Source of the DNA: GAS188 sp963713805
GTDB lineage: Bacteria > Pseudomonadota > Alphaproteobacteria > Rhizobiales > Beijerinckiaceae
NCBI GenBank assembly: GCA_963713805.1
Contig: CAVQNF010000015.1
Location: forward strand, 1-64,000
Direction of reading: 5' to 3'
DNA length: 64,000 nucleotides
Part shown: in pieces, positions 34,888 through 43,041 of the stretch
Numbering within the stretch: position 1 is the first letter of the stretch
How the letters are laid out: each line of letters starts with the position of its first letter
Program-made: the position numbers and the translations under genes
Notes under the pieces: model-generated
Told to the model about the DNA's origin: nothing
Database searches by the model: none
Seen by the model: the letters and a program-made list of their open reading frames with translations, nothing else

Positions 34888-35817
34888 ATGCGCATCGTGG
34901 TTCACGGCCAGCAGGCTTTCGGCAAGGCGGTGCTCGAGGCGCTCCTCGCACGGGGCGAGAATGTCGTCGCGGTCTATGTCGCGCCGGAAAAGGAGGGGGC
35001 AAAGCCGGATCCCTTGAAGGAGGCGGCGCTCGCCTTAAAGCTCCCCGTGTTCCAGCCGGCCTCCTATCGCAAGCCGGAAATCTGGAACGAGTTCAAGGCG
35101 CTCGCGCCCGACCTCCAAATCATGGCTTTCGTCACCCTCTTCGTTCCCGAGGAGTTCCTGAACATCCCGACGCATGGCTCGATCCAGTACCATCCCTCCC
35201 TCTTGCCGAGATACCGGGGCCCGAGCGCGATCAACTGGCCGATCATCAACGGTGATGGCGAGACCGGCCTTTCGATCTTCTGGCCGGACAACGGGCTCGA
35301 CACGGGCGACGTGCTTTTGCAAAAAACCACGCCGATCGGCGCAGATGATTCGCTCGCTTCCGTCTATTTCGATCGCTTGTTTCCGATGGGGGTCGAGGCG
35401 ATGCTCGAGGCGGTCGATCTCGTCAAGGCCGGCAAAGCGCCGAGGCTGAAGCAGGATGAGGCGCTCGCGACCTATGAGGGGCGATGCGGCGCCGGGAATG
35501 CGCGCATCGATTGGGGCAAGCCATGGCGGCAAACCCATAATCTCATCCGCGGCTGCAATCCCGCGCCTGGAGCCTGGACCAAGCTTGGCGATCTCACGTT
35601 GCAGATTTTCGAGGCGAAACCGTTGCCGGCAAAATCGCCCAAGGGCATCGCCGGCAGGATGGGCGAGATCGTCGAGGTCGATGCCGAGGGTTTCACCGTG
35701 GTCTGCGCCGACGGGCGAATCAAGGTGCTGCGCGTAAAACCGGGCGACGGCGCCAAGGTGAAGGCGGGCGAATGGGCGAGCGCTTCGGGGTTGGCGGTCG
35801 GCGCTCGATTGGGGTGA
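34888..35817 (+). CDS. 10-formyltetrahydrofolate-dependent formyltransferase/hydrolase family protein
   Basis: 309 residues, Fmt-like fold. MRIVVHGQQAFGKAVLEALL opens the Rossmann part. The catalytic region SIQYHPSLLPRYRGPSAINW carries the conserved His, and GLDTGDVLLQK the conserved Asp. The IQYHPS form resembles the hydrolase domain of 10-formyl-THF dehydrogenase more than true methionyl-tRNA formyltransferase, which has NVHASLLP. The C-terminal domain is present (GRMGEIVEVDAEGFTVVCAD). A paralogue in folate-linked one-carbon metabolism is likelier than the housekeeping Fmt. AGGAAGG precedes the ATG. An SHMT-like gene lies 1 kb downstream. Confidence 0.85.
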   Translation: MRIVVHGQQAFGKAVLEALLARGENVVAVYVAPEKEGAKPDPLKEAALALKLPVFQPASYRKPEIWNEFKALAPDLQIMAFVTLFVPEEFLNIPTHGSIQYHPSLLPRYRGPSAINWPIINGDGETGLSIFWPDNGLDTGDVLLQKTTPIGADDSLASVYFDRLFPMGVEAMLEAVDLVKAGKAPRLKQDEALATYEGRCGAGNARIDWGKPWRQTHNLIRGCNPAPGAWTKLGDLTLQIFEAKPLPAKSPKGIAGRMGEIVEVDAEGFTVVCADGRIKVLRVKPGDGAKVKAGEWASASGLAVGARLG

Positions 35818-36038
35818 TTGGCTAAGATTGACGAAAGCCGCATCCACTAGAGTTCTTTGCGCGGCGAGCCTACGCGAATTGGCGCAAGCCAATAGGAGAC
35901 GCTCGAAGGCGTCGCCGGCGACAAGGTGAAGGACAAGCATCGAAGCTATGACGTAAAGGACTTCTTGCCAAAACGGCCCGGGGCGGGATGTCTTACAGCC
36001 GCAAGTAGGCGGAGCGAAAACGAACAGGAGCAGAGTGA

Positions 36039-36626
36039 ATGGGGTTCAAAATTTCCTATGTTGCCTTTGAGGGTGCGCCAAAAGAAAAAATTCTTGATAC
36101 GCTCGGAGTCCGAGATACGGGCACGTTGGACGAGTACAACGAAGCGCCGCTAACCGGGACCGAACTCCCGGACGGGAGGTTCCTTGTCTTTGCGAATGAC
36201 TTCGGCTTCGCATTGCCTCAGCACCTGGAACGCCTTTCCGCCCTATGCCGCGTCGTCGGATGTCAGGTGGAAGAAGGGATCATGGCGAGCATCGCGTCTT
36301 CTTATCAAAATCGCGCCCTGCTCTGGGAGGTCGGACATGATTCAAACAACGGGCTCGATGATTTGTGGATCGAAGGAGCGCCGCCGCCGCAATTCGAGTC
36401 CATTCGTCAGCGATTGATGCAAGAACAGGCCGCGGAACCCGTTGATGCGGAATACCCGGTCGATCATATCTTCGATATTCCCGTGCAGATGGTCGAGCAG
36501 ATATGCGGCTACCGTTACGGCATGGGTCAGTTTGCTTGGGGGAAGCCGAGCTTCACTTGGCTTGAACCTGTAGTGCCCCTGGATTCCGTCGACTATCCGT
36601 GGCTCAAGCATATCGACGGCCACTAA
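36039..36626 (+). CDS. conserved protein of unknown function
   Basis: 195 residues, soluble, with no signal peptide. It begins MGFKISYVAFEGAPKEKILD and contains TELPDGRFLVFANDFGF, VGCQVEEGIMASIASSYQN and LLWEVGHDSNNGLDDLWIEG, then YPVDHIFDIPVQMVEQICGY. The pattern recalls a small uncharacterised family seen scattered in proteobacteria and actinobacteria, sometimes near polymorphic-toxin loci, but I cannot assign it. G+C is visibly lower than in the flanking genes, suggesting recent acquisition. Confidence 0.75.
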   Translation: MGFKISYVAFEGAPKEKILDTLGVRDTGTLDEYNEAPLTGTELPDGRFLVFANDFGFALPQHLERLSALCRVVGCQVEEGIMASIASSYQNRALLWEVGHDSNNGLDDLWIEGAPPPQFESIRQRLMQEQAAEPVDAEYPVDHIFDIPVQMVEQICGYRYGMGQFAWGKPSFTWLEPVVPLDSVDYPWLKHIDGH

Positions 36627-36767
36627 ATATCGGATCTTTGAGAATAAACCGCGGCGCGGCTCGGGAGGATTGAGATGCACCCATGCTCTCTGATGACCGC
36701 GCTGCCAACGAAGCGTAACCCGCGCGACAATGCATAACCCGTCAGCGTTTTGCACAAAGAGGACACC

Positions 36768-38090
36768 ATGACCGCCCTCGCGCGCCGCGGCTGGGTGCGG
36801 GACCCAATCGAGGACTATGTCCTGAAGATTGCGGACGCGACGAGCCGTGATCGCTCCGATAAAATCGACGCGCGCCTCCATGCGCTCATCGACGAGAACA
36901 GGCGCATCCATGAGGATGAGTGCGTCAACCTCAATCCCGCGACCAATGTGATGAACCCGAGGGCGGAGGCGGCTCTCGCTTCGGGTCTCGGCTCGCGCCC
37001 TTCGCTCGGCTATCCCGGCGACAAATACGAGATGGGCCTCGAAGCCATCGAGAAGATCGAGGTGATCGCCGCCGAGCTCGCGGCGGAGGTGTTCGGCGCC
37101 AGATTCGCCGAGATCAGGGTGGCGTCCGGCGCCATGGCCAATCTCTATGCCTTCATGGCGACGACGAAGCCCGGCGATCGCATCATCGTGCCGCCGGCGA
37201 GCATCGGCGGGCATATCACGCATCATGCGCCGGGCGCGGCCGGTCTCTACGGCCTCGACATCCATCCCGCGGCGGCGGACGCTTCGGGTTACACGGTCGA
37301 CATCGCAAAGCTCGCCGATCAGGCGCGCGCCCTGAGGCCGAGGCTGATCACCATCGGCTGCAGCCTCAATCTTTTTCCGCACCCGATCGGCGCCTTGCGT
37401 AAGATCGCCGACGAGGTCGGCGCGAGCTTGCTGTTCGATGCGGCGCATATGTCGGGGATGATCGCCGGCCACGCCTGGCAACAGCCGCTCGAGGAAGGTG
37501 CGCATCTCATGACGATGAGCACCTACAAGAGCCTGGGCGGACCGCCGTCCGGCCTCGTGGTGACGAACGAACCCGAGCTCGCGAAAAGGCTCGACGCCAT
37601 CGCCTTCCCGGGGCTCACCGCCAATTTCGACGCAGCGAAATCCGCATCCCTCGCGATCACGCTTCTCGACTGGAAAGAGCACGGGCGAGCCTATGCGGCG
37701 ATGATGGCGAAGACGGCCTCGGCGCTCGCGCAAAGCCTTTCCGAGCGGGGCCTGCCGGTCCATGCGCGGGAACGTGGCTTCACGCAATCTCATCAATTCG
37801 CCGTCGAGGCGGCGCGCTTCGGTGGCGGGCAAGCGGTTTCGCGAAAGTTGCGGCGCGCCAATCTCTTGGCCTGCGGCATCGGCCTGCCGCTCGCCGAGGT
37901 CGAAGGCGACATGAACGGGCTGCGCTTCGGCACGCCCGAAATCGTGAGATGGGGCATGGGTCCCGAGCACATGCCAGAGCTTGCCGCGCTGATCCAACGC
38001 GCCCTCGTCGGCAATGAGGACGAGGCGAGGATAGCGGCGGACGTCACCGCGTTCAGGCGAAGGTTCCGTCAGCTTCACTATATGCGCTGA
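36768..38090 (+). CDS. serine hydroxymethyltransferase-like PLP enzyme
   Basis: 440 residues, fold type I PLP enzyme of the GlyA superfamily. It has LNPATNVMNPRAEAALASGL, GYPGDKYEMGLEAIEKIEVI, VASGAMANLYAFM and LLFDAAHMSGMIAG. The PLP-lysine segment is TYKSLGGPPSGLVV instead of the THKTLRGPRGG of true GlyA. This marks a divergent paralogue, perhaps acting on another beta-hydroxy amino acid such as an alpha-methylserine or threonine-type substrate; that is inference. The ATG at 36768 has AAAGAGGA just upstream. Confidence 0.87.
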   Translation: MTALARRGWVRDPIEDYVLKIADATSRDRSDKIDARLHALIDENRRIHEDECVNLNPATNVMNPRAEAALASGLGSRPSLGYPGDKYEMGLEAIEKIEVIAAELAAEVFGARFAEIRVASGAMANLYAFMATTKPGDRIIVPPASIGGHITHHAPGAAGLYGLDIHPAAADASGYTVDIAKLADQARALRPRLITIGCSLNLFPHPIGALRKIADEVGASLLFDAAHMSGMIAGHAWQQPLEEGAHLMTMSTYKSLGGPPSGLVVTNEPELAKRLDAIAFPGLTANFDAAKSASLAITLLDWKEHGRAYAAMMAKTASALAQSLSERGLPVHARERGFTQSHQFAVEAARFGGGQAVSRKLRRANLLACGIGLPLAEVEGDMNGLRFGTPEIVRWGMGPEHMPELAALIQRALVGNEDEARIAADVTAFRRRFRQLHYMR

Positions 38091-38428
38091 ACCCGTCGCT
38101 GGGGAGCTTCGGCTTTCGGACCGTAGCGGCCATCGGCATCGGGCCCATGCATGCGCGGTCCGCCCTTGCTGTGGAAATAGTTCCAAAAGCTGATAGTCTG
38201 CAGTCGTTCCCGCTGACGCTGGCAATGGCCTCAATCACGACCGCCATGCCGCCGATTTTGGGCTCGGGGTATCCGATGGCGCAAGCCCGAACCCTAACTC
38301 TTGCGTGCACCAAATCAGCCGCTTCGTGTCTCGCGGGTGAGGCTGGCCATTCGCCGCGGAAGCGACTGTCCCAAGGGTCTGCCGTCCAGGGGTCCGCCAT
38401 GCAAGGGTCCGCCATCCAGGGGTCCGCC
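38091..38428. other. region upstream of the ABC binding protein, with a 15-bp tandem repeat
   Basis: 338 bases after the SHMT-like gene. The frame of the next gene is open from 38147, but this part lacks family similarity. Its last 60 bases are the tandem repeat listed separately. No other feature was recognised. Confidence 0.4.
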
Positions 38429-38432
38429 ATGG
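38373..38432. repeat. 15-bp tandem repeat, four copies
   Basis: Units AAGGGTCTGCCGTCC, AGGGGTCCGCCATGC, AAGGGTCCGCCATCC and AGGGGTCCGCCATGG follow without gaps. Being a multiple of three, the repeat would encode KGSAV/QGSAM/QGSAI/QGSAM if the upstream start were used. It ends exactly on the candidate ATG at 38429. Confidence 0.85.
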
Positions 38433-39427
38433 GAAGAATGCGGCATGTGGGCGTGATGCGTCTTTGCGCCCTTTTCCTTGCCCTCCTCGTTTTCGCTCTC
38501 GCCCCCGAGGCGCACGCGGCGAAGAAGATTCCGCGGCTCTGCTTCCTTACGTTCGATCCGGGTACGGTGCAGTCGAACAGATTTAAGCCGTTCTTCCAAG
38601 GCCTGGGCGATCTGGGTTATGTGGACGGGCAGACCATCACCATCGACTACCTCTCCGCTGAGGGCCATGGCGAGCGGTTTTCCGCGCTTGCTGGCGACTG
38701 CCTGCGACTCAAGGCGGACATTATCGTCGTAACCACCACGCCTGCCGCTCAAGCCGCGAAGAACGCAACTCGCACGATCCCGATCGTCCTGTATCCGCTC
38801 GGCGACCCTGTGGCGACCGGGCTCGTCGCGAGCCTCGCCCGACCTGGGGGGAATGTCACCGGGTTGACGTTCATGGCGTCCGGTGTTGCTGCCAAGCGTC
38901 TCGCGCTGCTGAAGGAGGCCGTACCCAAGTCTTCGCGAGTGCTCGTGCTCTCGTATCTCGTAGACCCGATTGCGGCGCCTCAGGTGGAAGAACTGGAAAG
39001 TGCGGCCGCCACCCTCGGGGTGCAACTGCTCGTTCGCGACATCCGGACCGCCGATGACCTTCCGACCGCGTTCGACGCCGGAGCGAGGGAGGGTGCCGAA
39101 GGAGTCCTTACGACGGCGGAGAGCATATTCTTTGCCGAGCGCGAACGAGTTGTCCAACTCGCGGCCCAACACAGATTGCCCGGGCTGTACCCTTCGAAGC
39201 TAATGGTCGAGGCCGGTGGCCTGATGGCCTATGACTCATTCACGTCTGATCTCCAGCAGCGCACCGCCACCTACGTCGATAGGATTTTGAAGGGCGCCAA
39301 TCCGTCTGATCTTCCCATTGAGCGACCTACAAAGTTCCAATTGATCATCAATCTGAAGAGCGCGAAGGCACTCGGTCTCGAGCTGCCACCATCGCTGCTC
39401 GCCCAAGCCGACGAGGTGATCGAATGA
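38429..39427 (+). CDS. ABC_sub_bind family periplasmic substrate-binding protein (orphan)
   Basis: About 332 residues. A signal peptide (MRLCALFLALLVFALAPEAH) begins at the internal Met at 38456. The mature part matches the DUF534/TrpX-like binding protein family: RLCFLTFDPGTVQSN, FFQGLGDLGYVDGQTITIDY, ADIIVVTTTPAAQAAKNAT, TIPIVLYPLGDPVATGLVAS, LARPGGNVTGLT, and a C-terminal PTKFQLIINLKSAKALGLEL. No permease or ATPase lies next to it, as usual for the many orphan members in Hyphomicrobiales. Starts at 38429, 38438 and 38456 are all possible. Confidence 0.88.
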   Translation: MGRMRHVGVMRLCALFLALLVFALAPEAHAAKKIPRLCFLTFDPGTVQSNRFKPFFQGLGDLGYVDGQTITIDYLSAEGHGERFSALAGDCLRLKADIIVVTTTPAAQAAKNATRTIPIVLYPLGDPVATGLVASLARPGGNVTGLTFMASGVAAKRLALLKEAVPKSSRVLVLSYLVDPIAAPQVEELESAAATLGVQLLVRDIRTADDLPTAFDAGAREGAEGVLTTAESIFFAERERVVQLAAQHRLPGLYPSKLMVEAGGLMAYDSFTSDLQQRTATYVDRILKGANPSDLPIERPTKFQLIINLKSAKALGLELPPSLLAQADEVIE

Positions 39428-39659
39428 AGCGGCGAGACGGCAACGGCTGGGCGCTCCGAGACGTGAAGATGCGGGCTCCCGGACGATAACGGACGTGAGC
39501 TGCTCCAGAGCGCTGCGTGGCCTCCTTGCCACGCTCACGCTCACGCTGGGTCCGGCGACCCAGGGGTAGCTCGGCCAGCGGTGGCACCCTTGCGCGTGCG
39601 TTCGCAGGTCGTGGCGGGCGCAAGAGGGACGGGCCAAGCGGTTGGATGCGATACCTCTC

Positions 39660-40256
39660 CTAATCCTGCTCACCGAGGGTTTGGACGTACGTCTTGCCAT
39701 ACGGATAGAAGAGTTCCTTGCGGCCTTGCTGCCACGCCGCCTTGAGCTCGGGCGTCGTGATGTCCCAGTCCGGCCGGCATCTCTTGGTGACGGCACGCAG
39801 GTCCTGACGCAGATCTTCCAGGGTGGGCCGGCCGAAGAACCAGTAGCCGTTGTAGATTTTGTAGGTCACCAGACCGGGCTCCAGCACGATCGTATGCGAA
39901 ATCATGGGATTGTTGACGGGATCGGTGTATTCGGCGATGTCGAGATCTTTCTGGACAACGCGCTTCGCATCGGAGAGGAACGGCCAGTGAGCACCAACTC
40001 CGCTGCGATATTCACTCGTCTGAGTGATATTGTCGGTGCTGATCGTGACGAGCCGGCAATAGGCAACGTCGAGCTCACGATGAAGTTGAACAAGCCCTTC
40101 GGCCTGGCGGCGGTCCTTGGGGCAGAAACCTCCGCGGCTGAGGACGAGCACCATCGGGTGTTGTCCTTGCAGTTCGGACAGCTTCCGGCGCTTCGCGGTG
40201 TGGTCGGAAAGTTCATAGTCGGGGAAGATGGCCCCTGGAACAATGTCGGATCGCAT
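39660..40256 (-). CDS. AhpC/TSA (peroxiredoxin-like) redoxin family protein
   Basis: 198 residues with a thioredoxin fold: AIFPDYELSDHTAKRRKLSE, HPMVLVLSRGGFCPKDRRQA, VAYCRLVTISTDNITQTSEY and HWPFLSDAKRVVQKDLDIAE. The candidate peroxidatic Cys is in GGFCPKD, which departs from the classical PxxxTxxC. A second Cys (AYCRL) could be resolving. Probably a peroxiredoxin-like oxidoreductase; substrate unknown. G+C is somewhat lower than its neighbours. The 230 bases after the preceding gene contain nothing recognised. Confidence 0.8.
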   Translation of the reverse strand: MRSDIVPGAIFPDYELSDHTAKRRKLSELQGQHPMVLVLSRGGFCPKDRRQAEGLVQLHRELDVAYCRLVTISTDNITQTSEYRSGVGAHWPFLSDAKRVVQKDLDIAEYTDPVNNPMISHTIVLEPGLVTYKIYNGYWFFGRPTLEDLRQDLRAVTKRCRPDWDITTPELKAAWQQGRKELFYPYGKTYVQTLGEQD

Positions 40257-40418
40257 GTGACATCCTCTACTGTTGGAGGAACGTCGCCGATTACATCTCG
40301 AAAGTCGCTAGCCGGCGTTCTCGTAGCGGCGTGAGCCAAGCTGCCGCGCCAGGAACCCTCAGGGTCGGGAGCGGCCAACGAGCTGGCGCGGTTGTCGACC
40401 CGCGTCACCCGCTACAAC

Positions 40419-41048
40419 TCACTCCGACGCGGCAAACCCAAGCGGCTTCACGCCCGCTCCCACGATGGCGCCCGTCGCCGCGCCCGCGGTGACGGCGGGC
40501 GGCGTGAGCTGGGAGGCCATCGAGGCCGGCGAAGCGCCAGCCGCGCTCGCCAGGAAATCGGCGATCCCGTCCATGCTTTTGCCGGCGAGGCGCTGCAACG
40601 CCTTGCCGTCGACATTCGACCAGGGTTCGGCGGGATCGCCCGCCATCTCCTGCGTGCCGGTGATGCGTTGCGCGCGCCGCTTCGAGGCGTCGAAGACGTC
40701 CCAGACATAGGCGAGCGCGGTCTTGCCGTCCTGTGCGGCGCTCGCGGTCACATAGCCCTTGAGGCGAAAGCGCGGCGCCTGGGCGTCGTCCACCACCGTG
40801 ACCTGGTGATCGGCGGCGGCTTGGGCGAGCGCGGCGTTCAAGGCGCTCGTGACCTCGGCCGGGGGACCCTCGATGGCTTCGACCGCGATCGGGATCCCGG
40901 GCGCCATGCGCGGGGGCACCGAGGCCTCGAATCCTGCCTCCTGGCATCCGGCGAGCCCGAGAGGCGCGATCAATGCCGCGATCGACAGCATGTGCGCTAA
41001 ATGCACCCCGCCCGCCCGGTGTGTCCGGACGGTCCCGACGCTTTTCAT
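40419..41048 (-). CDS. predicted lipoprotein
   Basis: 209 residues. A signal peptide with lipobox LGLAGC (cleavage before the Cys near residue 35) is clear; the functional start may be the internal Met at 40991 (MLSIAALIAPLGLAGC). The mature part is Ala-rich with a beta-type core: FRLKGYVTASAAQDGKTALA, YVWDVFDASKRRAQRITGTQ. It ends in a hydrophobic glycine-rich stretch (AVTAGAATGAIVGAGV). Role unknown. Confidence 0.75.
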   Translation of the reverse strand: MKSVGTVRTHRAGGVHLAHMLSIAALIAPLGLAGCQEAGFEASVPPRMAPGIPIAVEAIEGPPAEVTSALNAALAQAAADHQVTVVDDAQAPRFRLKGYVTASAAQDGKTALAYVWDVFDASKRRAQRITGTQEMAGDPAEPWSNVDGKALQRLAGKSMDGIADFLASAAGASPASMASQLTPPAVTAGAATGAIVGAGVKPLGFAASE

Positions 41049-41099
41049 TAGACGCCTCCGCCTGCACTTTTGGATGGCAGGACCGACGCCACCATAGCC

Positions 41100-42251
41100 T
41101 CAACGGATGACGAGGTCGAGCGACTTGCCGTTGATCGGTTCCGAGGCGCTCTCGCCGATCAGCGAAGTGCGTCCGAGGCACATCGCCGTCGTGCTCCGCG
41201 AATCCATCAAGATCATGTGAAGGAACATGGTCATGCCGGGCTCGAGCACGAAGTCGTTCGCCTCGTAGAACATCGGCGGGTCCATCCAGGAGGGCGTGAA
41301 TTTCGCGCCGAGCGAATAGCCGCAGGCGTTGAGGCGGTGCGCCGAGAGCCCGTGACGATCGAGCGTGCGCGCATGGGCCGCGAACACCTCGCCGGCCGTG
41401 CGGCCGGGCCGCAGCTCCGCTTCGCAGGCGACGAGGGCCTCTTGCGCCGCCGCGTGGTAGGGGATGTGCAAGGGCCGCGGCGCGCCGAGGACATGGGTGC
41501 GCATCAGCGCCGCGTGGTAATGGCGCCAGGTGCCGGCGAACTCGAGCGTGAGCTGGTCTTGCGCGTCGAGCTTGCGCCGCCCCGATTTGTAGCGGCAGAG
41601 CAGCGCATCCTCGCCGGAACCGATGATGAACTCGTTCGCCGCATAGTCGCCGCCTGCGCGGAAGATCGCGTCGTGCATGGCGGCGAGGATGTCGCCTTCC
41701 TCGGCCCCGCCCCGCAAGCGCGCGACCGCCGCCGTGTCCGCCGCGTCCGAAAGCTCCGCGGCGCGCCGCACATGGGCGATTTCCGCCGGCGATTTCACCG
41801 CTCTCAACGCCGGCACGATGGTCGAGGCATCCTCGAGCCCGGCGAAGCCGTCGAATTGCGCCTCGAGCCGCCTGCCGTTGCCATGGGTGAGGCCTTGCGT
41901 CTCGTATTCGACGCCGATGCGCTGGCCGGCGAGGCCGAGCTCGGCAGCGAGCGCCTTCAGCTCGGCGGCCGGGGCGGCATCCTTGGCGTCTTTCCAGATG
42001 CGGATATCCTCGATGAGCGAGGTCCGGCGCGCCTGGCGCAGATCGGCCGAGCGGGTCAGCAAGGCCATGCGTCCGTCCGCCTTCACGACGAGGCATTGAA
42101 AGAAGCAGAAGCCGAAGCTGTCATATCCCGTGAGCCAATACATGCTCTCCTGGGCGAAGAGGAACATGGCGTCGAGGCGCTTCTCCTGCATCGCGGCCTG
42201 CAGCCGCTCGAGCCTTTGCGCGAATTCGAGGGGAGGGAAATGCAAAGACAT
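41100..42251 (-). CDS. M24 family (creatinase/prolidase-fold) hydrolase, metal ligands lost
   Basis: 383 residues with the pita-bread fold. The N-terminal domain includes LDAMFLFAQESMYWLTGYDS. In the C-terminal domain the positions that bind the two metals in aminopeptidase P are mostly substituted: the region reads LTLEFAGTWRHYHAALMRT where D..D would stand, CGYSLG where the HGxG His stands, and LEPGM keeps one Glu. This resembles metal-independent members such as creatinase and ectoine hydrolase (DoeA). A C-N hydrolase of a small compound is more likely than a dipeptidase. Start ATG at 42251. Confidence 0.85.
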   Translation of the reverse strand: MSLHFPPLEFAQRLERLQAAMQEKRLDAMFLFAQESMYWLTGYDSFGFCFFQCLVVKADGRMALLTRSADLRQARRTSLIEDIRIWKDAKDAAPAAELKALAAELGLAGQRIGVEYETQGLTHGNGRRLEAQFDGFAGLEDASTIVPALRAVKSPAEIAHVRRAAELSDAADTAAVARLRGGAEEGDILAAMHDAIFRAGGDYAANEFIIGSGEDALLCRYKSGRRKLDAQDQLTLEFAGTWRHYHAALMRTHVLGAPRPLHIPYHAAAQEALVACEAELRPGRTAGEVFAAHARTLDRHGLSAHRLNACGYSLGAKFTPSWMDPPMFYEANDFVLEPGMTMFLHMILMDSRSTTAMCLGRTSLIGESASEPINGKSLDLVIR

Positions 42252-42483
42252 GGGGAAGCTGCTCCTTCAGCCGCGCCGATCCGTGACGGCCATTTGGGCA
42301 ATTCCCGCCGCGCGATCCTCTACCCGCTCCGCAGGGTTCGGGACACCCGTCTAAGCGAAACAAGGCCCGGCTCCGTCACCTCGGATCAGGGGCTCTCGCG
42401 CAGGCAGTGGTTTCCCGGCGCCTTGGCGGCTAAGATGGAAACGATTCACGCGGGCGATCGGTTCGAGGATGGAGGCTCACGCA

Positions 42484-42678
42484 ATGTCTCAACCGCGAGA
42501 CGCGGCGCCGTGGGGCGTCAAACACGGCGCGCGCCGACGAGGGAAGGCGCGAGCGGCCTTCGCCCTCGTCGTGCTCGGCCTGCTGCTCGGCGGATGCGGA
42601 AATTGCGGCGGCTGGAGCAATCCCTGGTACGGCGCCGCGCAACCCCATTCCTGCGAATCCGATCACGGCCCGCAATAG
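42484..42678 (+). CDS. small lipoprotein
   Basis: 64 residues from the ATG at 42484. A basic N-terminus is followed by a hydrophobic core and lipobox (ALVVLGLLLGGC), then a short Cys/Trp/Gly-rich mature part (GNCGGWSNPWYG). An upstream in-frame ATG at 42469 is possible. Function unknown. It lies just upstream of the gapR-like gene. Confidence 0.55.
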   Translation: MSQPRDAAPWGVKHGARRRGKARAAFALVVLGLLLGGCGNCGGWSNPWYGAAQPHSCESDHGPQ

Positions 42679-42787
42679 GTGCCGATCCTGCCATCGCACC
42701 TAGCGCAATCGAGTCAAGAGAGGCGTTGACCGCGGCGGCTGGGGTGTGCGACTGCGTCACGCCCAGTTTCCGAGGAGAGCCGCCGAG

Positions 42788-43030
42788 ATGTCCGATGCCG
42801 TTGCCCCCGATCTGCTTAAAGCCTTCGTCGAGCGGATCGAGCGGTTGGAGGAAGAGAAGGCCTCGATCGCGGGCGACGTGAAAGAGGTCTATGCCGAGGC
42901 CAAGGCACAGGGCTTCGACACCAAGATCCTGCGCAAGGTCGTGTCGCTGCGCAAGCGCGACGCCGCCGAGCGGCGTGAGGAGGAGGAGATCCTCGATCTC
43001 TATCTCCAGGCGCTCGGCATGGGCGGCTGA
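42788..43030 (+). CDS. GapR family (DUF2312) DNA-binding protein
   Basis: 80 residues, highly charged and coiled-coil. FVERIERLEEEKASIAGDVK, EVYAEAKAQGFDTKILRKVV and EEEILDLYLQALGMGG closely follow the GapR/DUF2312 pattern. Caulobacter GapR is a nucleoid-associated protein that prefers overtwisted, AT-rich DNA and aids replication; the same role here is by homology. The ATG at 42788 follows CGCCGAG; an open frame from 42746 is not needed. pheT begins 11 bases downstream. Confidence 0.9.
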   Translation: MSDAVAPDLLKAFVERIERLEEEKASIAGDVKEVYAEAKAQGFDTKILRKVVSLRKRDAAERREEEEILDLYLQALGMGG

Positions 43031-43041
43031 GGCCTTCTTCC

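Noticed and set aside
36627..36767. glycine riboswitch before the SHMT-like gene
   Set aside because: The 141-base gap shows no tandem aptamer pattern.
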